This document shows positions 27,480 to 36,850 of a stretch of 64,000 nucleotides of DNA, piece by piece. The number at the start of each line of letters is the position of its first letter. Within the stretch, counting starts at the first letter, position 1. The stretch spans positions 102,391-166,390 of the forward strand of contig JAJZDX010000006.1 in the NCBI GenBank assembly GCA_021805865.1, given 5' to 3'. This stretch comes from Pseudomonadota bacterium. Its GTDB lineage: Bacteria; Pseudomonadota; Gammaproteobacteria; Steroidobacterales; Steroidobacteraceae. The notes beneath the pieces are model-generated. The model saw only the letters and a list, made by a program, of their open reading frames with translations. It did not search any database and was not told the DNA's origin. Made by a program: the position numbers and the translations under genes.

Positions 27480-29264
27480 ATGAGATCCAAGCCCCAGGCC
27501 GCTCAATCGGCACGCGCCCCGCTGTCGCTGCTGACGCGGCTGCGCGTGATCCTGTTCGGGCACGAGGACCTCGCGAGCGTGATCTTCTGGGCCGCCCTCG
27601 TGGGAATCGCCGGGGCTCTGGCGAGTGTGGCGTTCCGTCTCGGCGTCCGCCTCTGTGTCCGGCTGTTCAGCGGCTACTGGCCCCACTCCGAGCACGGCTC
27701 GGGGCTGGTGGCCGTGGCGCTGAGACTGCCGTGGTGGCACCGGCTGCTGATGCCCGCGGTCGGGGGAGTGCTCGCCGGGGCAGTGTTGCTGTTCCTCAGG
27801 CGCAGACTCGTCTCCTCCAAGGCCGTCGACTACATCGAGGCGGTGAAGGTGGGGGATGGCCGGATCGGCTTCAGCGGCTCGATCCTGAAGAGCCTGGGCT
27901 CGATGCTCACCATTTCGTCCGGGGGCTCGATCGGGCGCGAGGGCTCGATGGTGCAGCTCGCCGCCATGCTCGGCTCGAGGATCGGCCTGCTCGCGCGCGC
28001 GCCCGTTCCGCGCCTGAGGCTCATGGTGGCCTGCGGCGTGGCCGCCGGCATCGCCGCGGCCTATAACGCGCCCATCTCGGGCGCGTTGTTCGCGTCCGAG
28101 ATCGTGCTCGGCTCGATGGCGATGGAAAGCTTCGGACCCCTGGTCATCTCCTCGGTGATCTCCAATGCAACCATGCACCGGGTGGTGCACTTCGGGAAGA
28201 TCTTCGATGTGCCGCACGTGGCCGCGATCACGAACTGGGAGCTGATCCTGTTCGTCCTGCTCGGCGTGATGCTCGGACATCTGGCGCCGCCGTTCCTTGC
28301 GCTGCTCGATTTCGCCAAGGCGAAGTTCATCAGGCTGAAACTGCCGCTGTACGGGCAGCTTGCCCTCGGCGGCGTGGCGGTCGGGATCATCTCGGTCTTC
28401 ATCCCCCAGGTCTGGGGCAACGGCTACAGCGTGGTGAGCCATATCCTGCTCGGGCAGGTGTTCGGCTGGGCGCTGCTCGCGATCCTGCTCGCCAAGGTGC
28501 TGGCGACCGCCTCCACCGTGGGCTCCGGCGGCGTGGGCGGCGTGCTGACCCCATCGCTGTTCATCGGGGCGGCGGTCGGCACGCTGTTCGGCGGCGTGCT
28601 GCAGGGCATGATGCCGCACATCGTCACCCAGCCCGTCGCCTACGGCGTGATCGGCATGGGCGGGTTTCTGGCGGCGACCACACAGGCGCCGCTCACCTCC
28701 ATCCTGATGATCTTCGAGATGACGCTCGATTACAACGTAGTGCTGCCGCTGATGCTCACCTGCGTGACCGCGCACTACACCGCCAAGGTCTATCGGCACG
28801 GCAAGTCGGTGTATCAGGCCACATTGGATCACGCGATGGCTGCCGAGGACGGCGATGACTGGCGCCTGCACACCGTGCAGGCCCTGGTGAAGCCCGCGGC
28901 GGTGGTGGTGCCGCGAGAGACGCCGTTGTCCGGGGTCTTTGGCCAGCTCTCGCGGCGTACGGTGCGGCGGGTCTATGTGACTGAGGGCGGTGAGCTCATC
29001 GCCTGGTTCAGGCCACGCGAGGTGCTGCTGCGGCTGCGAAAGGGCGAGGTCGGCTGGGATGTGCCGGTCGGGGACATCGCCCAGCCGGTGAACGAGACGC
29101 TCTCGCCGGACATGTCGCTCACCGAGGCGCTCGATGGCTTCCTGCGCGAGAACGTGAGGACGCTGCCTGTCACGCCGGGACAGTGGCGCCATATGATGCT
29201 CGGTGAGGTGTCGCGCGACGATGTGCTGCTCGCCATCCGGGACCGCCTGACCATCACGAAATGA
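27480..29264 (+). CDS. ClC-family chloride transporter, ClcB type, with C-terminal CBS pair
   Basis: Inner-membrane ClC channel/antiporter of 594 aa: membrane part to about residue 455, then two degenerate CBS modules (AAVVVPRETPLSGVFGQLS; VNETLSPDMSLTEALDGF). The gating glutamate motif is SGGSIGREGSMVQL, and the GxFxP-like segment is GVGGVLTPSLFIGAAVG. The first selectivity loop reads SSKAVDYIEAV, not the GSGIPE of EriC/ClcA, which matches the ClcB subgroup. Ion transport direction and chloride/proton coupling cannot be told. The start at ATG 27480 is the first ATG of the frame. It overlaps rlmKL by ATGA, so the two are co-translated. Confidence 0.88.
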   Translation: MRSKPQAAQSARAPLSLLTRLRVILFGHEDLASVIFWAALVGIAGALASVAFRLGVRLCVRLFSGYWPHSEHGSGLVAVALRLPWWHRLLMPAVGGVLAGAVLLFLRRRLVSSKAVDYIEAVKVGDGRIGFSGSILKSLGSMLTISSGGSIGREGSMVQLAAMLGSRIGLLARAPVPRLRLMVACGVAAGIAAAYNAPISGALFASEIVLGSMAMESFGPLVISSVISNATMHRVVHFGKIFDVPHVAAITNWELILFVLLGVMLGHLAPPFLALLDFAKAKFIRLKLPLYGQLALGGVAVGIISVFIPQVWGNGYSVVSHILLGQVFGWALLAILLAKVLATASTVGSGGVGGVLTPSLFIGAAVGTLFGGVLQGMMPHIVTQPVAYGVIGMGGFLAATTQAPLTSILMIFEMTLDYNVVLPLMLTCVTAHYTAKVYRHGKSVYQATLDHAMAAEDGDDWRLHTVQALVKPAAVVVPRETPLSGVFGQLSRRTVRRVYVTEGGELIAWFRPREVLLRLRKGEVGWDVPVGDIAQPVNETLSPDMSLTEALDGFLRENVRTLPVTPGQWRHMMLGEVSRDDVLLAIRDRLTITK

Positions 29265-31444
29265 GCACGCTGCGTCTTCTGGCGACCGCCCCCCGGGGCC
29301 TCGGGGACTTGTTGGCGGCGGAGCTCACCGCGCTGGGTGCCGGGGAGGTCCGTGAGCGCTCGGGCATGGTGTTCTTCAGCGGTACGCTGCAGAGCGCTTA
29401 TCGCGCCTGCCTGGAATCGCGGCTCGCCAACCGCGTGCTGCTCGAGATCGGGCGGTTCGAGGCGGCGGATACCGCGGCGTTCTACCGGAGCGCACGTTCC
29501 ATCGACTGGCAGGCGCTGCTGAAGCCGAATGCGACGCTCGCCTGCGAGTTCAGCGGCCGGCACCCGACCATCGTCCACAGCCATTTCGGCGCACTGAAGC
29601 TGAAGGACGCCATCGTCGATGCCCTGCGCGAGGCGAGCGGCACGCGGCCCGACGTGGTCCTCGACAGGCCTGGCCTGCGTGTGCACGCCCACGCGCACGG
29701 GGCGGCGATCGCCCTGTCGATCGACCTCTCGGGCGAGAGTCTGCATCGGCGCGGCTACCGGGGAGCCGCAGGGGAGGCGCCGCTGAAGGAGAACGTGGCC
29801 GCCGGCGTGCTCGAGCGCAGCGGCTGGCCGAGGCTCGCCGCATCCGGGGCGCAATTCCTCGATCCGCTGTGCGGCTCGGGTACCCTGGCGATCGAGGCGG
29901 CGTTGATCGCCGCGCACTGCGCACCGGGACTTCACCGGCGCTACTTCGGGTTCTTCGGCTGGCGAGGACACGATGAGGCGCTGTGGCGCAGCGTACGGGA
30001 GGCGGCCGAGGCCCGTTGTCTGGCGGGTCGGGCGCCCACGGTGATCATCCGTGGCCAGGATCGCGATCCGGCCGCGGTGCGCGTTGCGCGCGCCAATGCC
30101 GAGCGCGCGGGAGTCGGGCAGTGGGTGCGCTTCGAGGTCTGTCCGCTCGCGCAGGCGGCGCCGGCCGAAGGAATCGATCCCCGCCAGGGCCTCATCTGCA
30201 CCAATCCTCCCTATGGTGTCAGGTTGGGGGACTTGCAAGCGGCCCGTGCGGTGCACCAGGAGCTTGGCGCGGTGCTGCGCGAACGGTTCCACGGTTGGCA
30301 GGCGGCGGTGCTGACCGGTGCGCCCCAACTCGGCATGGAGTTGGGTATCCGCGCGGCGCGCACGCACGCGCTGTGGAATGGGGCGATCGAGTGCCGGCTG
30401 CTCAGAATGAGCGTCGAGCCCGGGAGCCTGCGCCAGCCGGGCACCCTGGCGAGGCCCGAGAGCTCGCTGCGCGAGACGCCGGGGGCGCGCATGTTCGCGA
30501 ACCGGCTCGAGAAGAACATGAGGCGCTTGAGAAGCTGGGCGAAGCGCGAGGGTGTCTCGTGCTACCGGCTCTACGACGCGGACATGCCCGAGTACGCCTT
30601 CGCCATCGACCTGTACCGGACGGTGCAGCCGCAGGAGGAGGATTGGCTGTACGTGCAGGAATACGCCGCCCCGGCGGATATCGAGCACGAAGCGGTTCGC
30701 CGTCGCCGCGCGGAGGCGCTCGCGAGCCTGCCGGAGGCGACCGGCGTACCGCGCGAGCGGATCAAGGTGCGCCTGCGCCGCCGCACCCGTCGCGGCGAGC
30801 AGTATGAAAAGCATGCCGGCCACGCCGAGTTCCACGTGGTGGGCGAGGGAGGGTTGAGATTCCTGGTGAACTTCGGCGATTACCTCGACACCGGGCTGTT
30901 TCTCGATCACCGGCTCACGCGCGAGCGGCTGCGGCGCCTGGCCTCCGGTGCACGCTTTCTCAACCTGTTCGCCTACACGGGCACGGCCACCGTATATGCC
31001 GCTGCGGGCGCGGCGGCCGAGACCACCTCGGTGGACCTGTCGAGGACCTATCTCGAGTGGGCGCGGCGCAACCTCGAGCTCAACTTTCCCATCGGCGGGC
31101 CCCACGAGCTCATCCAGGCCGATTGCCTGACGTGGCTGCGGGAGGCCTCGGGGGCTCGCGGGCGCTACGATCTGATCTTTCTCGATCCTCCGACCTTTTC
31201 CAATTCCAAGCGCATGGAGGGCGTACTCGACGTACAGCGCGACCATGCCTCGCTGATCGAGGCGTGCATGCGGCTGCTCTCCCCCGCAGGGTTGCTGGTG
31301 TTCTCGACCAACGCACAGCGCTTCCGCATGGACGCCTCAGTGCAGCAGCTCTACGCGGTGCATGACGTAACGGCGGCCACGCTGCCCCGCGACTTCGTGC
31401 GCAACCCCCGGATTCACCGCTGTTTCGAGGTTCGCCTGCCCTGA
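29261..31444 (+). CDS. rlmL: Bifunctional 23S rRNA methyltransferase RlmKL
   Basis: One protein that makes m2G2445 (RlmL half) and m7G2069 (RlmK half) in 23S rRNA. The 727-aa length fits E. coli RlmKL (702). The N-terminal part has a THUMP domain (residues about 45-155) and an N2-methyltransferase with the motif TNPPYGVRLGD near residue 310. The C-terminal half has a second SAM domain with FLNLFAYTGTATVYAA near residue 565 and FLDPPTFSNSKRM near residue 643. The ATG overlaps the ClC stop. The 3' end overlaps the convergent ribbon-helix-helix gene by 31 nt. Confidence 0.95.
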   Translation: MSTLRLLATAPRGLGDLLAAELTALGAGEVRERSGMVFFSGTLQSAYRACLESRLANRVLLEIGRFEAADTAAFYRSARSIDWQALLKPNATLACEFSGRHPTIVHSHFGALKLKDAIVDALREASGTRPDVVLDRPGLRVHAHAHGAAIALSIDLSGESLHRRGYRGAAGEAPLKENVAAGVLERSGWPRLAASGAQFLDPLCGSGTLAIEAALIAAHCAPGLHRRYFGFFGWRGHDEALWRSVREAAEARCLAGRAPTVIIRGQDRDPAAVRVARANAERAGVGQWVRFEVCPLAQAAPAEGIDPRQGLICTNPPYGVRLGDLQAARAVHQELGAVLRERFHGWQAAVLTGAPQLGMELGIRAARTHALWNGAIECRLLRMSVEPGSLRQPGTLARPESSLRETPGARMFANRLEKNMRRLRSWAKREGVSCYRLYDADMPEYAFAIDLYRTVQPQEEDWLYVQEYAAPADIEHEAVRRRRAEALASLPEATGVPRERIKVRLRRRTRRGEQYEKHAGHAEFHVVGEGGLRFLVNFGDYLDTGLFLDHRLTRERLRRLASGARFLNLFAYTGTATVYAAAGAAAETTSVDLSRTYLEWARRNLELNFPIGGPHELIQADCLTWLREASGARGRYDLIFLDPPTFSNSKRMEGVLDVQRDHASLIEACMRLLSPAGLLVFSTNAQRFRMDASVQQLYAVHDVTAATLPRDFVRNPRIHRCFEVRLP

Positions 31445-31659
31445 GGGGAGCGCCTGCCCCCGCTCTCGGGCGACGGCTCGGCATCCGGGCGCCAGGGCCT
31501 GCCCTGCTTCTCCTCGATATAGGAGCGGATCAGCCGTCGCACGACCTGGGAGGGCGTGGCGTCCTCCTCGGCGCACAGCCGCTCGAAGATGGCCTTCTTT
31601 CGCGGGTCGATCAGTATCGTCAGTCGGGCGGTACGCGCTTCGAGGGACACGGAGTGCAA
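31414..31659 (-). CDS. Small ribbon-helix-helix (CopG/Arc-type) DNA-binding protein
   Basis: An 81-aa basic protein with an N-terminal beta strand and two helices typical of RHH repressors (ARLTILIDPRKKAIFERLCA, then TPSQVVRRLIRSYIEEK), followed by a disordered basic tail. The start is TTG 31659 or GTG 31650; neither has a strong SD. Only 37 bp separate it from the divergent hyf-like operon, with the palindrome TGCATGCA at 31678-31685 and TGCAAT repeats in between. I infer that it may control itself and that operon. It could alternatively be an orphan antitoxin, but no toxin gene adjoins. Confidence 0.65.
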   Translation of the reverse strand: MHSVSLEARTARLTILIDPRKKAIFERLCAEEDATPSQVVRRLIRSYIEEKQGRPWRPDAEPSPESGGRRSPQGRRTSKQR

Positions 31660-31696
31660 TCTGCTTCACATTTAAGATGCATGCAATGATAATACG

Positions 31697-33733
31697 ATGC
31701 TCTGGCTGCCGCACCCCGTGATCACGACCTCCCCATCGCTTCTGACTGGCTGCGTCGCGCTGCTCTGCGGCTGGGTGCTCGTCGGCCTGGCGGGGCTGCT
31801 GCGCCCGGGGAGCGTGCGGTTCGCCGGCCGGACGCTGTTTACGCTGGGGGCGGTGCTCGGGCTGGGGCTGGCGGCTCTCGCCGGGGCGAGCCTGCTCTCG
31901 GGCGGCATCGAGCGGCTCACCCTGCCGGTCGGTCTGCCCGAGCTGCCGCTGCATCTGCGGCTCGATCCGCTCTCGAGCCTGTTTCTGTTGCTGCTCGGCG
32001 CCTCCTCCTTCGGCATCTCGGTGTTTGCCGGAGGTTATTTCAGGGAGGGGGAGGGAGCCCTCCCCGGGCTCCTTTGCCTGCAATACCACCTGTTTCTCGC
32101 CAGCATGGGCGGCGTGCTGCTCGCCAATGATGCTTACGGGTTTCTCGTGGCCTGGGAGGTGATGGCGCTTTCGTCCTACTTTCTGGTGACTACCCAGCAC
32201 CGGATACCGGAGATCCGCCGCGCGGGCTTTCTTTATCTGCTGATGGCCCATGTGGGCGCGCTTTGCCTGCTGCTTTGCTTCGGGGTGCTGCAGGGGGGGA
32301 GCTGGCTCTTCACGTTTCATGCCATGCGCGCGGCGCACCTCTCCCCGGGCTGGGCGGCCGTGGCGTTCCTGCTGGCGCTCGTCGGCTTCGGGGCCAAAGC
32401 GGGGCTGGTGCCGCTGCACGTGTGGCTGCCGGAGGCGCACCCGGCGGCGCCCTCGCCGGTCTCCGCGCTCATGAGCGGCGTGATGCTGAAGACCGCCGTC
32501 TACGGCATGCTGCGGGTGGGACTCGATCTGCTCGGCCGTCCGGTGTGGTGGTGGGGACTCGCGCCGCTCATTCTCGGGCTGTTCACGGTCTTCTACGGGG
32601 TGCTGTTCGCGGCGGTGCAGACGGACATGAAACGCCTGCTCGCCTACTCGTCGGTCGAGAACATCGGCATCGTGTTCGCCGGCATCGGTCTGACGATCGT
32701 GTTCGCGGGCTCGGGAATGAAGGCGGTGGCGGCGCTGGCGCTGCTCGCCACGCTCTATCACTGTCTCAACCACTCGTTCATGAAGAGCCTGCTGTTTCTC
32801 GGCACGGGCTCGGTGCTGCACGCCACCGGCGAGCGCAATCTCGGTCGCCTGGGGGGGCTGATCCACCGCATGCCCTGGGTGGCGTGGCTGACACTCATCG
32901 GGACGCTCGCGATCGCGGGGCTTCCGCCGCTCAACGGCTTCGTGTCGGAGTGGCTGCTGCTGCAGTCGTTCCTGTTCGCCGGGCGCCTGCCGCACCCGTT
33001 CGTGAACCTGTTGATCCCGATGGGCATGGCACTGCTCGTGCTCGCAGCCGCGCTTGCCGGTTACGTCATGGTGAAGTTCTACGGGATCATCTTTCTCGGC
33101 CAGCCGCGCGAGGCGTCCCTTGTCCGCGCGCACGACTGCGGCCTGCTCGAGCGGTTCGGTCTGCTCTGGCTCGCGCTCGGCTGCCTGGCGCTCGGCCTGT
33201 TCCCGCTTCAGGTGATCCGGGCGCTCGGGGCCGTCACGGGACAGTTGATCGGGGCGGTCGTCCCGCAGGGTTCGCCGCACTGGTGGCTGCTCGCTCCCGT
33301 GCCCGCCCGACCCGTGTCCTATGGGCCGCTGGTGTTCCTGACAGCCACCGTCGCGGTGGTGCTCCTGACGGCGCTCGTCGTGCGCCTCACCTATCGCCAG
33401 CGCGTGCGGCGGGGGCCCGCCTGGGACTGCGGCTTCGGCGCTGTCACGGCGCGCATGCAGGATACCGCGGAGGGCTTCGGGCAGCCGATCCGGCATCTGT
33501 TCCAGCCGTTCTTCGAGATCGAGCGGGAGCTGCCCGAGCCGGCCGACCGCGAGCCCCGCTATCGCATCGCCATTCGGGAGCGGATCTGGCGGCTGATCTA
33601 TGAGCCGATTTCGGGTGCCGTCGGCCGCCTGGCCAACACCGCGGCGCGCGTTCAGCAGGGACGCATCTCGGTGTACCTGCTCTACAGCTTCGCAACCCTG
33701 CTGCTGCTGCTGGCGGTGGCGCTGATCTCATGA
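31697..33733 (+). CDS. hyfB: HyfB-like antiporter-type membrane subunit (complex I-like)
   Basis: First gene of a six-gene operon for a hydrogenase-4/complex-I-like membrane complex. The 678-aa product has about 14-16 transmembrane helices and the proton-channel core of the NuoL/MrpA family: the TM5 glutamate in AWEVMALSSYFLV, the lysine and histidines in FGAKAGLVPLHVWLPEAHP, and MKRLLAYSSVENIGIVF. This gene order (B, C, E, F, G, I) follows E. coli hyf but without hyfA, hyfD and hyfH. ATG 31697 follows the RHH regulator region. Ion specificity (H+ or Na+) cannot be read from sequence. Confidence 0.88.
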   Translation: MLWLPHPVITTSPSLLTGCVALLCGWVLVGLAGLLRPGSVRFAGRTLFTLGAVLGLGLAALAGASLLSGGIERLTLPVGLPELPLHLRLDPLSSLFLLLLGASSFGISVFAGGYFREGEGALPGLLCLQYHLFLASMGGVLLANDAYGFLVAWEVMALSSYFLVTTQHRIPEIRRAGFLYLLMAHVGALCLLLCFGVLQGGSWLFTFHAMRAAHLSPGWAAVAFLLALVGFGAKAGLVPLHVWLPEAHPAAPSPVSALMSGVMLKTAVYGMLRVGLDLLGRPVWWWGLAPLILGLFTVFYGVLFAAVQTDMKRLLAYSSVENIGIVFAGIGLTIVFAGSGMKAVAALALLATLYHCLNHSFMKSLLFLGTGSVLHATGERNLGRLGGLIHRMPWVAWLTLIGTLAIAGLPPLNGFVSEWLLLQSFLFAGRLPHPFVNLLIPMGMALLVLAAALAGYVMVKFYGIIFLGQPREASLVRAHDCGLLERFGLLWLALGCLALGLFPLQVIRALGAVTGQLIGAVVPQGSPHWWLLAPVPARPVSYGPLVFLTATVAVVLLTALVVRLTYRQRVRRGPAWDCGFGAVTARMQDTAEGFGQPIRHLFQPFFEIERELPEPADREPRYRIAIRERIWRLIYEPISGAVGRLANTAARVQQGRISVYLLYSFATLLLLLAVALIS

Positions 33734-34680
33734 AGGCGATCGACTGGATCACCCAGGTGCTCGAGATGGCGGTGGCGCTCGCGGCGGCACCCGCATTTCT
33801 CGGCTGGTTGAACCAATGCCGCGCATGGCTGCAGAATCGGCGTGCGCCGAGCCTCTGGCTGCCCTACCGGAACCTGCGCAAGCTCTTTCACAAGGAAGCG
33901 GTGATTGCCGAGAATGCCTCACCGCTGTTCCGGGTCGCCCCCTATGTGGTCTTCGGCACGATGGTGCTCGCTGCGGGCATCATCCCGTCAATGGGCACAC
34001 GGCTGCCGCTGGTCGTATCGGCGGACGCCATCGCCCTCGTAGGGCTGTTCGCGGCGGCGCGCATGTTCATGACGCTGGCGGCGATGGATGTCGGCACCGC
34101 GTTCGGCACGCTGGGCGCACGCCGCGAGATGATGGTCGGCTTTCTCGCCGAGCCGGCCTTGCTCATGGTGATCTTCGTCGCCTCGCTGATCTCCTCGAGC
34201 ACGGCGCTTCCGGTGATCACCGGTCACCTCGCCTCCGGGCACCTCGGCCTCTCGCCCAGCCTTGCCTTCAGTGCGGTGGCCTTCATCCTGGTGCTGCTGG
34301 CGGAGAACGCGCGCATCCCCGTCGACAATCCCGCCACGCACCTCGAACTCACCATGATCCACGAGGCCATGGTGCTCGAGTACTCGGCCCGCCATCTGGC
34401 CCTGATGGAATGGGCCGCGCAGCTGAAGCTGTTCAACTATGTCTGCATCGGCTTCGCGCTGTTCTTCCCCTGGGGGGTGGCGGTGGGGCGCTTCGGGCCG
34501 GAACAGCTCTTGGTGGCGATCCCCGCGCTCGCGGTGAAGCTCGCCGCCGCCGGCTTCGCCCTGGCGCTGATCGAGACGATATCGGCCAAGATGCGGGTGA
34601 TGCGGATCCCGGAGTTCCTCGGCACGGCGTTCCTGTTCGCGGTGCTCGGGCTTCTGGTGCACGTGCTGCTTAGGGCCTGA
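33730..34680 (+). CDS. hyfC: HyfC-like quinone-site/ion-channel membrane subunit (NuoH family)
   Basis: NuoH/HycD-family membrane protein, 316 aa, eight predicted helices; it anchors the hydrophilic arm and lies at the quinone-reactive or energy-coupling junction. Family stretches: WLPYRNLRKLFHKEAVIAEN near residue 40, the DVGTAFGTLGARREMMVGFLAEPAL-type loop near residue 120 and ENARIPVDNPATHLELTMIHEAM near residue 195. The latter contains the conserved acidic residues of the E-channel. Its ATG overlaps the hyfB stop (ATGA). Confidence 0.9.
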   Translation: MKAIDWITQVLEMAVALAAAPAFLGWLNQCRAWLQNRRAPSLWLPYRNLRKLFHKEAVIAENASPLFRVAPYVVFGTMVLAAGIIPSMGTRLPLVVSADAIALVGLFAAARMFMTLAAMDVGTAFGTLGARREMMVGFLAEPALLMVIFVASLISSSTALPVITGHLASGHLGLSPSLAFSAVAFILVLLAENARIPVDNPATHLELTMIHEAMVLEYSARHLALMEWAAQLKLFNYVCIGFALFFPWGVAVGRFGPEQLLVAIPALAVKLAAAGFALALIETISAKMRVMRIPEFLGTAFLFAVLGLLVHVLLRA

Positions 34681-34685
34681 GCGCA

Positions 34686-35354
34686 ATGACACACCTTCCC
34701 CTGGGACAACAGCTGCTCGACACCTGCGCGGCGCTGCTGCTGCTGCTGTCCTTCGCCATGCTCTCGCAGCGGCGCGTGGTCACGCTCGTCAATCTCTACG
34801 CCGTGCAGGGTGCAGTGCTCGCCGCGGCAACCCTGCTGCTCGCCTGGCGGACGGGAGAAGAGCATCTGTACGTCTCGGCCGCATTGACTCTGGTGCTCAA
34901 GGTGGCGTTCCTGCCGTGGCTGCTGCACAGGCTGATCCGCAGGCTCGGGGTGTATTGGGATACCGAGCCGCTGCTGAAGGTCTCCGGCACCATGCTCGTG
35001 GGCCTGGTGATCGTGGTGTTCGCCTTCTCTCTGGCGCAGCCGATCACGCGCCTTGCCAGCACCGACACCCGCAGCGCCATCGGCATTGCGGTGAGCGTCG
35101 TGCTGCTCGCCTTCCTGATGATGATCACGCGGCGCAAGGCCATGTCGCAGGTGGTGGGATTCCTGTCGATGGAAAACGGCGTGTTCTTCGGCGCCATGAG
35201 CGCAAGCTACGGGATGCCGATGGTGGTCGAGCTCGGCGTTGCGCTCGATGTGCTGGTGGCCGTGCTGGTGCTGGGGGTGTTCTTCTTTCAGATCCGCGAG
35301 CGGTTCGACAGCCTGGATCTGCATCATCTCGAGACGCTGAAGGAGCGCGATTAA
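34686..35354 (+). CDS. hyfE: HyfE-like membrane subunit (NuoK/MrpC-related)
   Basis: A 222-aa protein with six or seven helices corresponding to HyfE, whose C-terminal part resembles NuoK. Characteristic segments are RRVVTLVNLYAVQGAVLAA near residue 30 and SMENGVFFGAMSASYGMPM near residue 160, with the conserved membrane-embedded glutamate in SMENG. It is placed 5 nt after hyfC and 1 nt before hyfF. In E. coli Hyf, HyfE sits in the membrane arm; its exact role is unknown. Confidence 0.87.
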   Translation: MTHLPLGQQLLDTCAALLLLLSFAMLSQRRVVTLVNLYAVQGAVLAAATLLLAWRTGEEHLYVSAALTLVLKVAFLPWLLHRLIRRLGVYWDTEPLLKVSGTMLVGLVIVVFAFSLAQPITRLASTDTRSAIGIAVSVVLLAFLMMITRRKAMSQVVGFLSMENGVFFGAMSASYGMPMVVELGVALDVLVAVLVLGVFFFQIRERFDSLDLHHLETLKERD

Positions 35355-35355
35355 C

Positions 35356-36813
35356 ATGGAGCTTGCGCTGTTGCTCGGGTTTCCCGTCCTGGGGGCCGCC
35401 CTGCTCGGGCTCACCGGGGCTCATCGTCGGGCGCCCGAGATCAACGCGGCGCTCAGTCTGGCGACATTCCTCGCCTCGTGCGCGCTCACGGTCCAAGTGA
35501 TCCGCCACGGCAACCTGCTGCTCGGGGACGAGCAGTTCTTCATCGACCCCTTCAATGTGTTCCTCGTGGCGCTGACGGCGTTCGTCGGCTTGACCACGGC
35601 GCTGTTCTCGCGGCCCTACATGCGTGTCGAGCTCGAGCACGGCCGCCTGACGCCGGGAAGGCTGCGCCTCTATCACAGCATGTATCAGCTGTTCATGTTC
35701 ACCATGCTGCTGGCGCTCACGACCAACAACATGGGATTGATGTGGGTGGCGATGGAGGGCGCAACGCTCTCGACGGTGCTGCTGGTGACCCTGTACCGCA
35801 CGCCGGAGAGTCTCGAGGCGGGCTGGAAGTACTTCATTCTTTGCGGCGTCGGCATCGCCCAAGCGCTCTTCGGCACCATCCTGCTGTACGTCGCGGCCGA
35901 GAAGGCGCTCGGCGCCCAGGGCGTGACGGCGTTGCTGTGGACGCATCTCGATGCCGTCAAAACGCAGCTCGAGCCGACGGTGCTGGCGCTCGCCTTCGTG
36001 TTCCTGCTGATCGGCTACGGCACCAAGGTGGGGCTCGTGCCGCTGCACAGCTGGCTGCCGGACGCGCACGCCGAGGGGCCGACGCCGATCTCGGCCGTGC
36101 TGTCGGGGCTGCTGCTCAACGTGGCGCTCTACGCGGTCGTGCGCAGCAAGGTGCTGGTGGAAGGCTCGCTGCACTCGCGGCTGCCTTCGGTGCTGCTCAT
36201 GGGCTTCGGCCTGGTGTCGGTGGTGCTCGCCTCGCTCCTGCTGTGGCGGCAGCGTGACATCAAGCGCCTGTTCGCGTATTCCTCCATCGAGCACATGGGC
36301 ATTGCGACTTTCGCTTTCGGCATGGGCGGCCCCATCGCCAACTTCGCCGCCCTGCTGCACATGACGGTACATTCGCTCACGAAGTCCTCGATCTTCTTCA
36401 CGGCCGGCCACGCCTCTCAGAAGGCGGGCACGCAGGTCATGGAGCACATCCGCGGCCTGATCACGCTCTCGCCCACCGTCGGCTGGGGGCTGATGCTCGG
36501 CTCGCTCGCCATCCTCGGAGTGCCGCCCTTCGGGGTGTTCACCAGCGAGTTCCTGATCCTGACGACCGCCATGCGCGAGCAGCCCTGGGCGACGCCCATC
36601 CTGCTGGCGGCGCTCGCGGTGGCGTTCGCGGGCATCTTTTCCAAGGTGCAGCCCATGGTGTTCGGGGAGACCAACGGGCGCCGTCTGCCGCATGCGCCCG
36701 CGCTGCTGCCGGTGTTCGCGCACCTCGCCATCGTGCTGATGCTCGGGCTGTATATCCCACCGTATCTGGCGCATTGGTACCGCGCGGCGGCGCACCTGAT
36801 CGGGGGCGGGTAG
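35356..36813 (+). CDS. hyfF: HyfF-like antiporter-type membrane subunit (NuoN/NuoM-related)
   Basis: Second antiporter-like subunit of the complex, 485 aa, 13-14 helices. Proton-path residues appear in MWVAMEGATLSTVLLVTLYR (TM5 glutamate), GTKVGLVPLHSWLPDAHAEG (lysine and histidines) and IKRLFAYSSIEHMGIATFAF. Having two such subunits predicts an ion-pumping stoichiometry between Hyc (one) and Hyf or complex I (three). Translationally linked to hyfE by a 1-nt gap; 37 nt separate it from hyfG. Confidence 0.88.
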   Translation: MELALLLGFPVLGAALLGLTGAHRRAPEINAALSLATFLASCALTVQVIRHGNLLLGDEQFFIDPFNVFLVALTAFVGLTTALFSRPYMRVELEHGRLTPGRLRLYHSMYQLFMFTMLLALTTNNMGLMWVAMEGATLSTVLLVTLYRTPESLEAGWKYFILCGVGIAQALFGTILLYVAAEKALGAQGVTALLWTHLDAVKTQLEPTVLALAFVFLLIGYGTKVGLVPLHSWLPDAHAEGPTPISAVLSGLLLNVALYAVVRSKVLVEGSLHSRLPSVLLMGFGLVSVVLASLLLWRQRDIKRLFAYSSIEHMGIATFAFGMGGPIANFAALLHMTVHSLTKSSIFFTAGHASQKAGTQVMEHIRGLITLSPTVGWGLMLGSLAILGVPPFGVFTSEFLILTTAMREQPWATPILLAALAVAFAGIFSKVQPMVFGETNGRRLPHAPALLPVFAHLAIVLMLGLYIPPYLAHWYRAAAHLIGGG

Positions 36814-36850
36814 CGATGGCAGTCACTGCGAGCCGCAGCGAGGGTGATCG

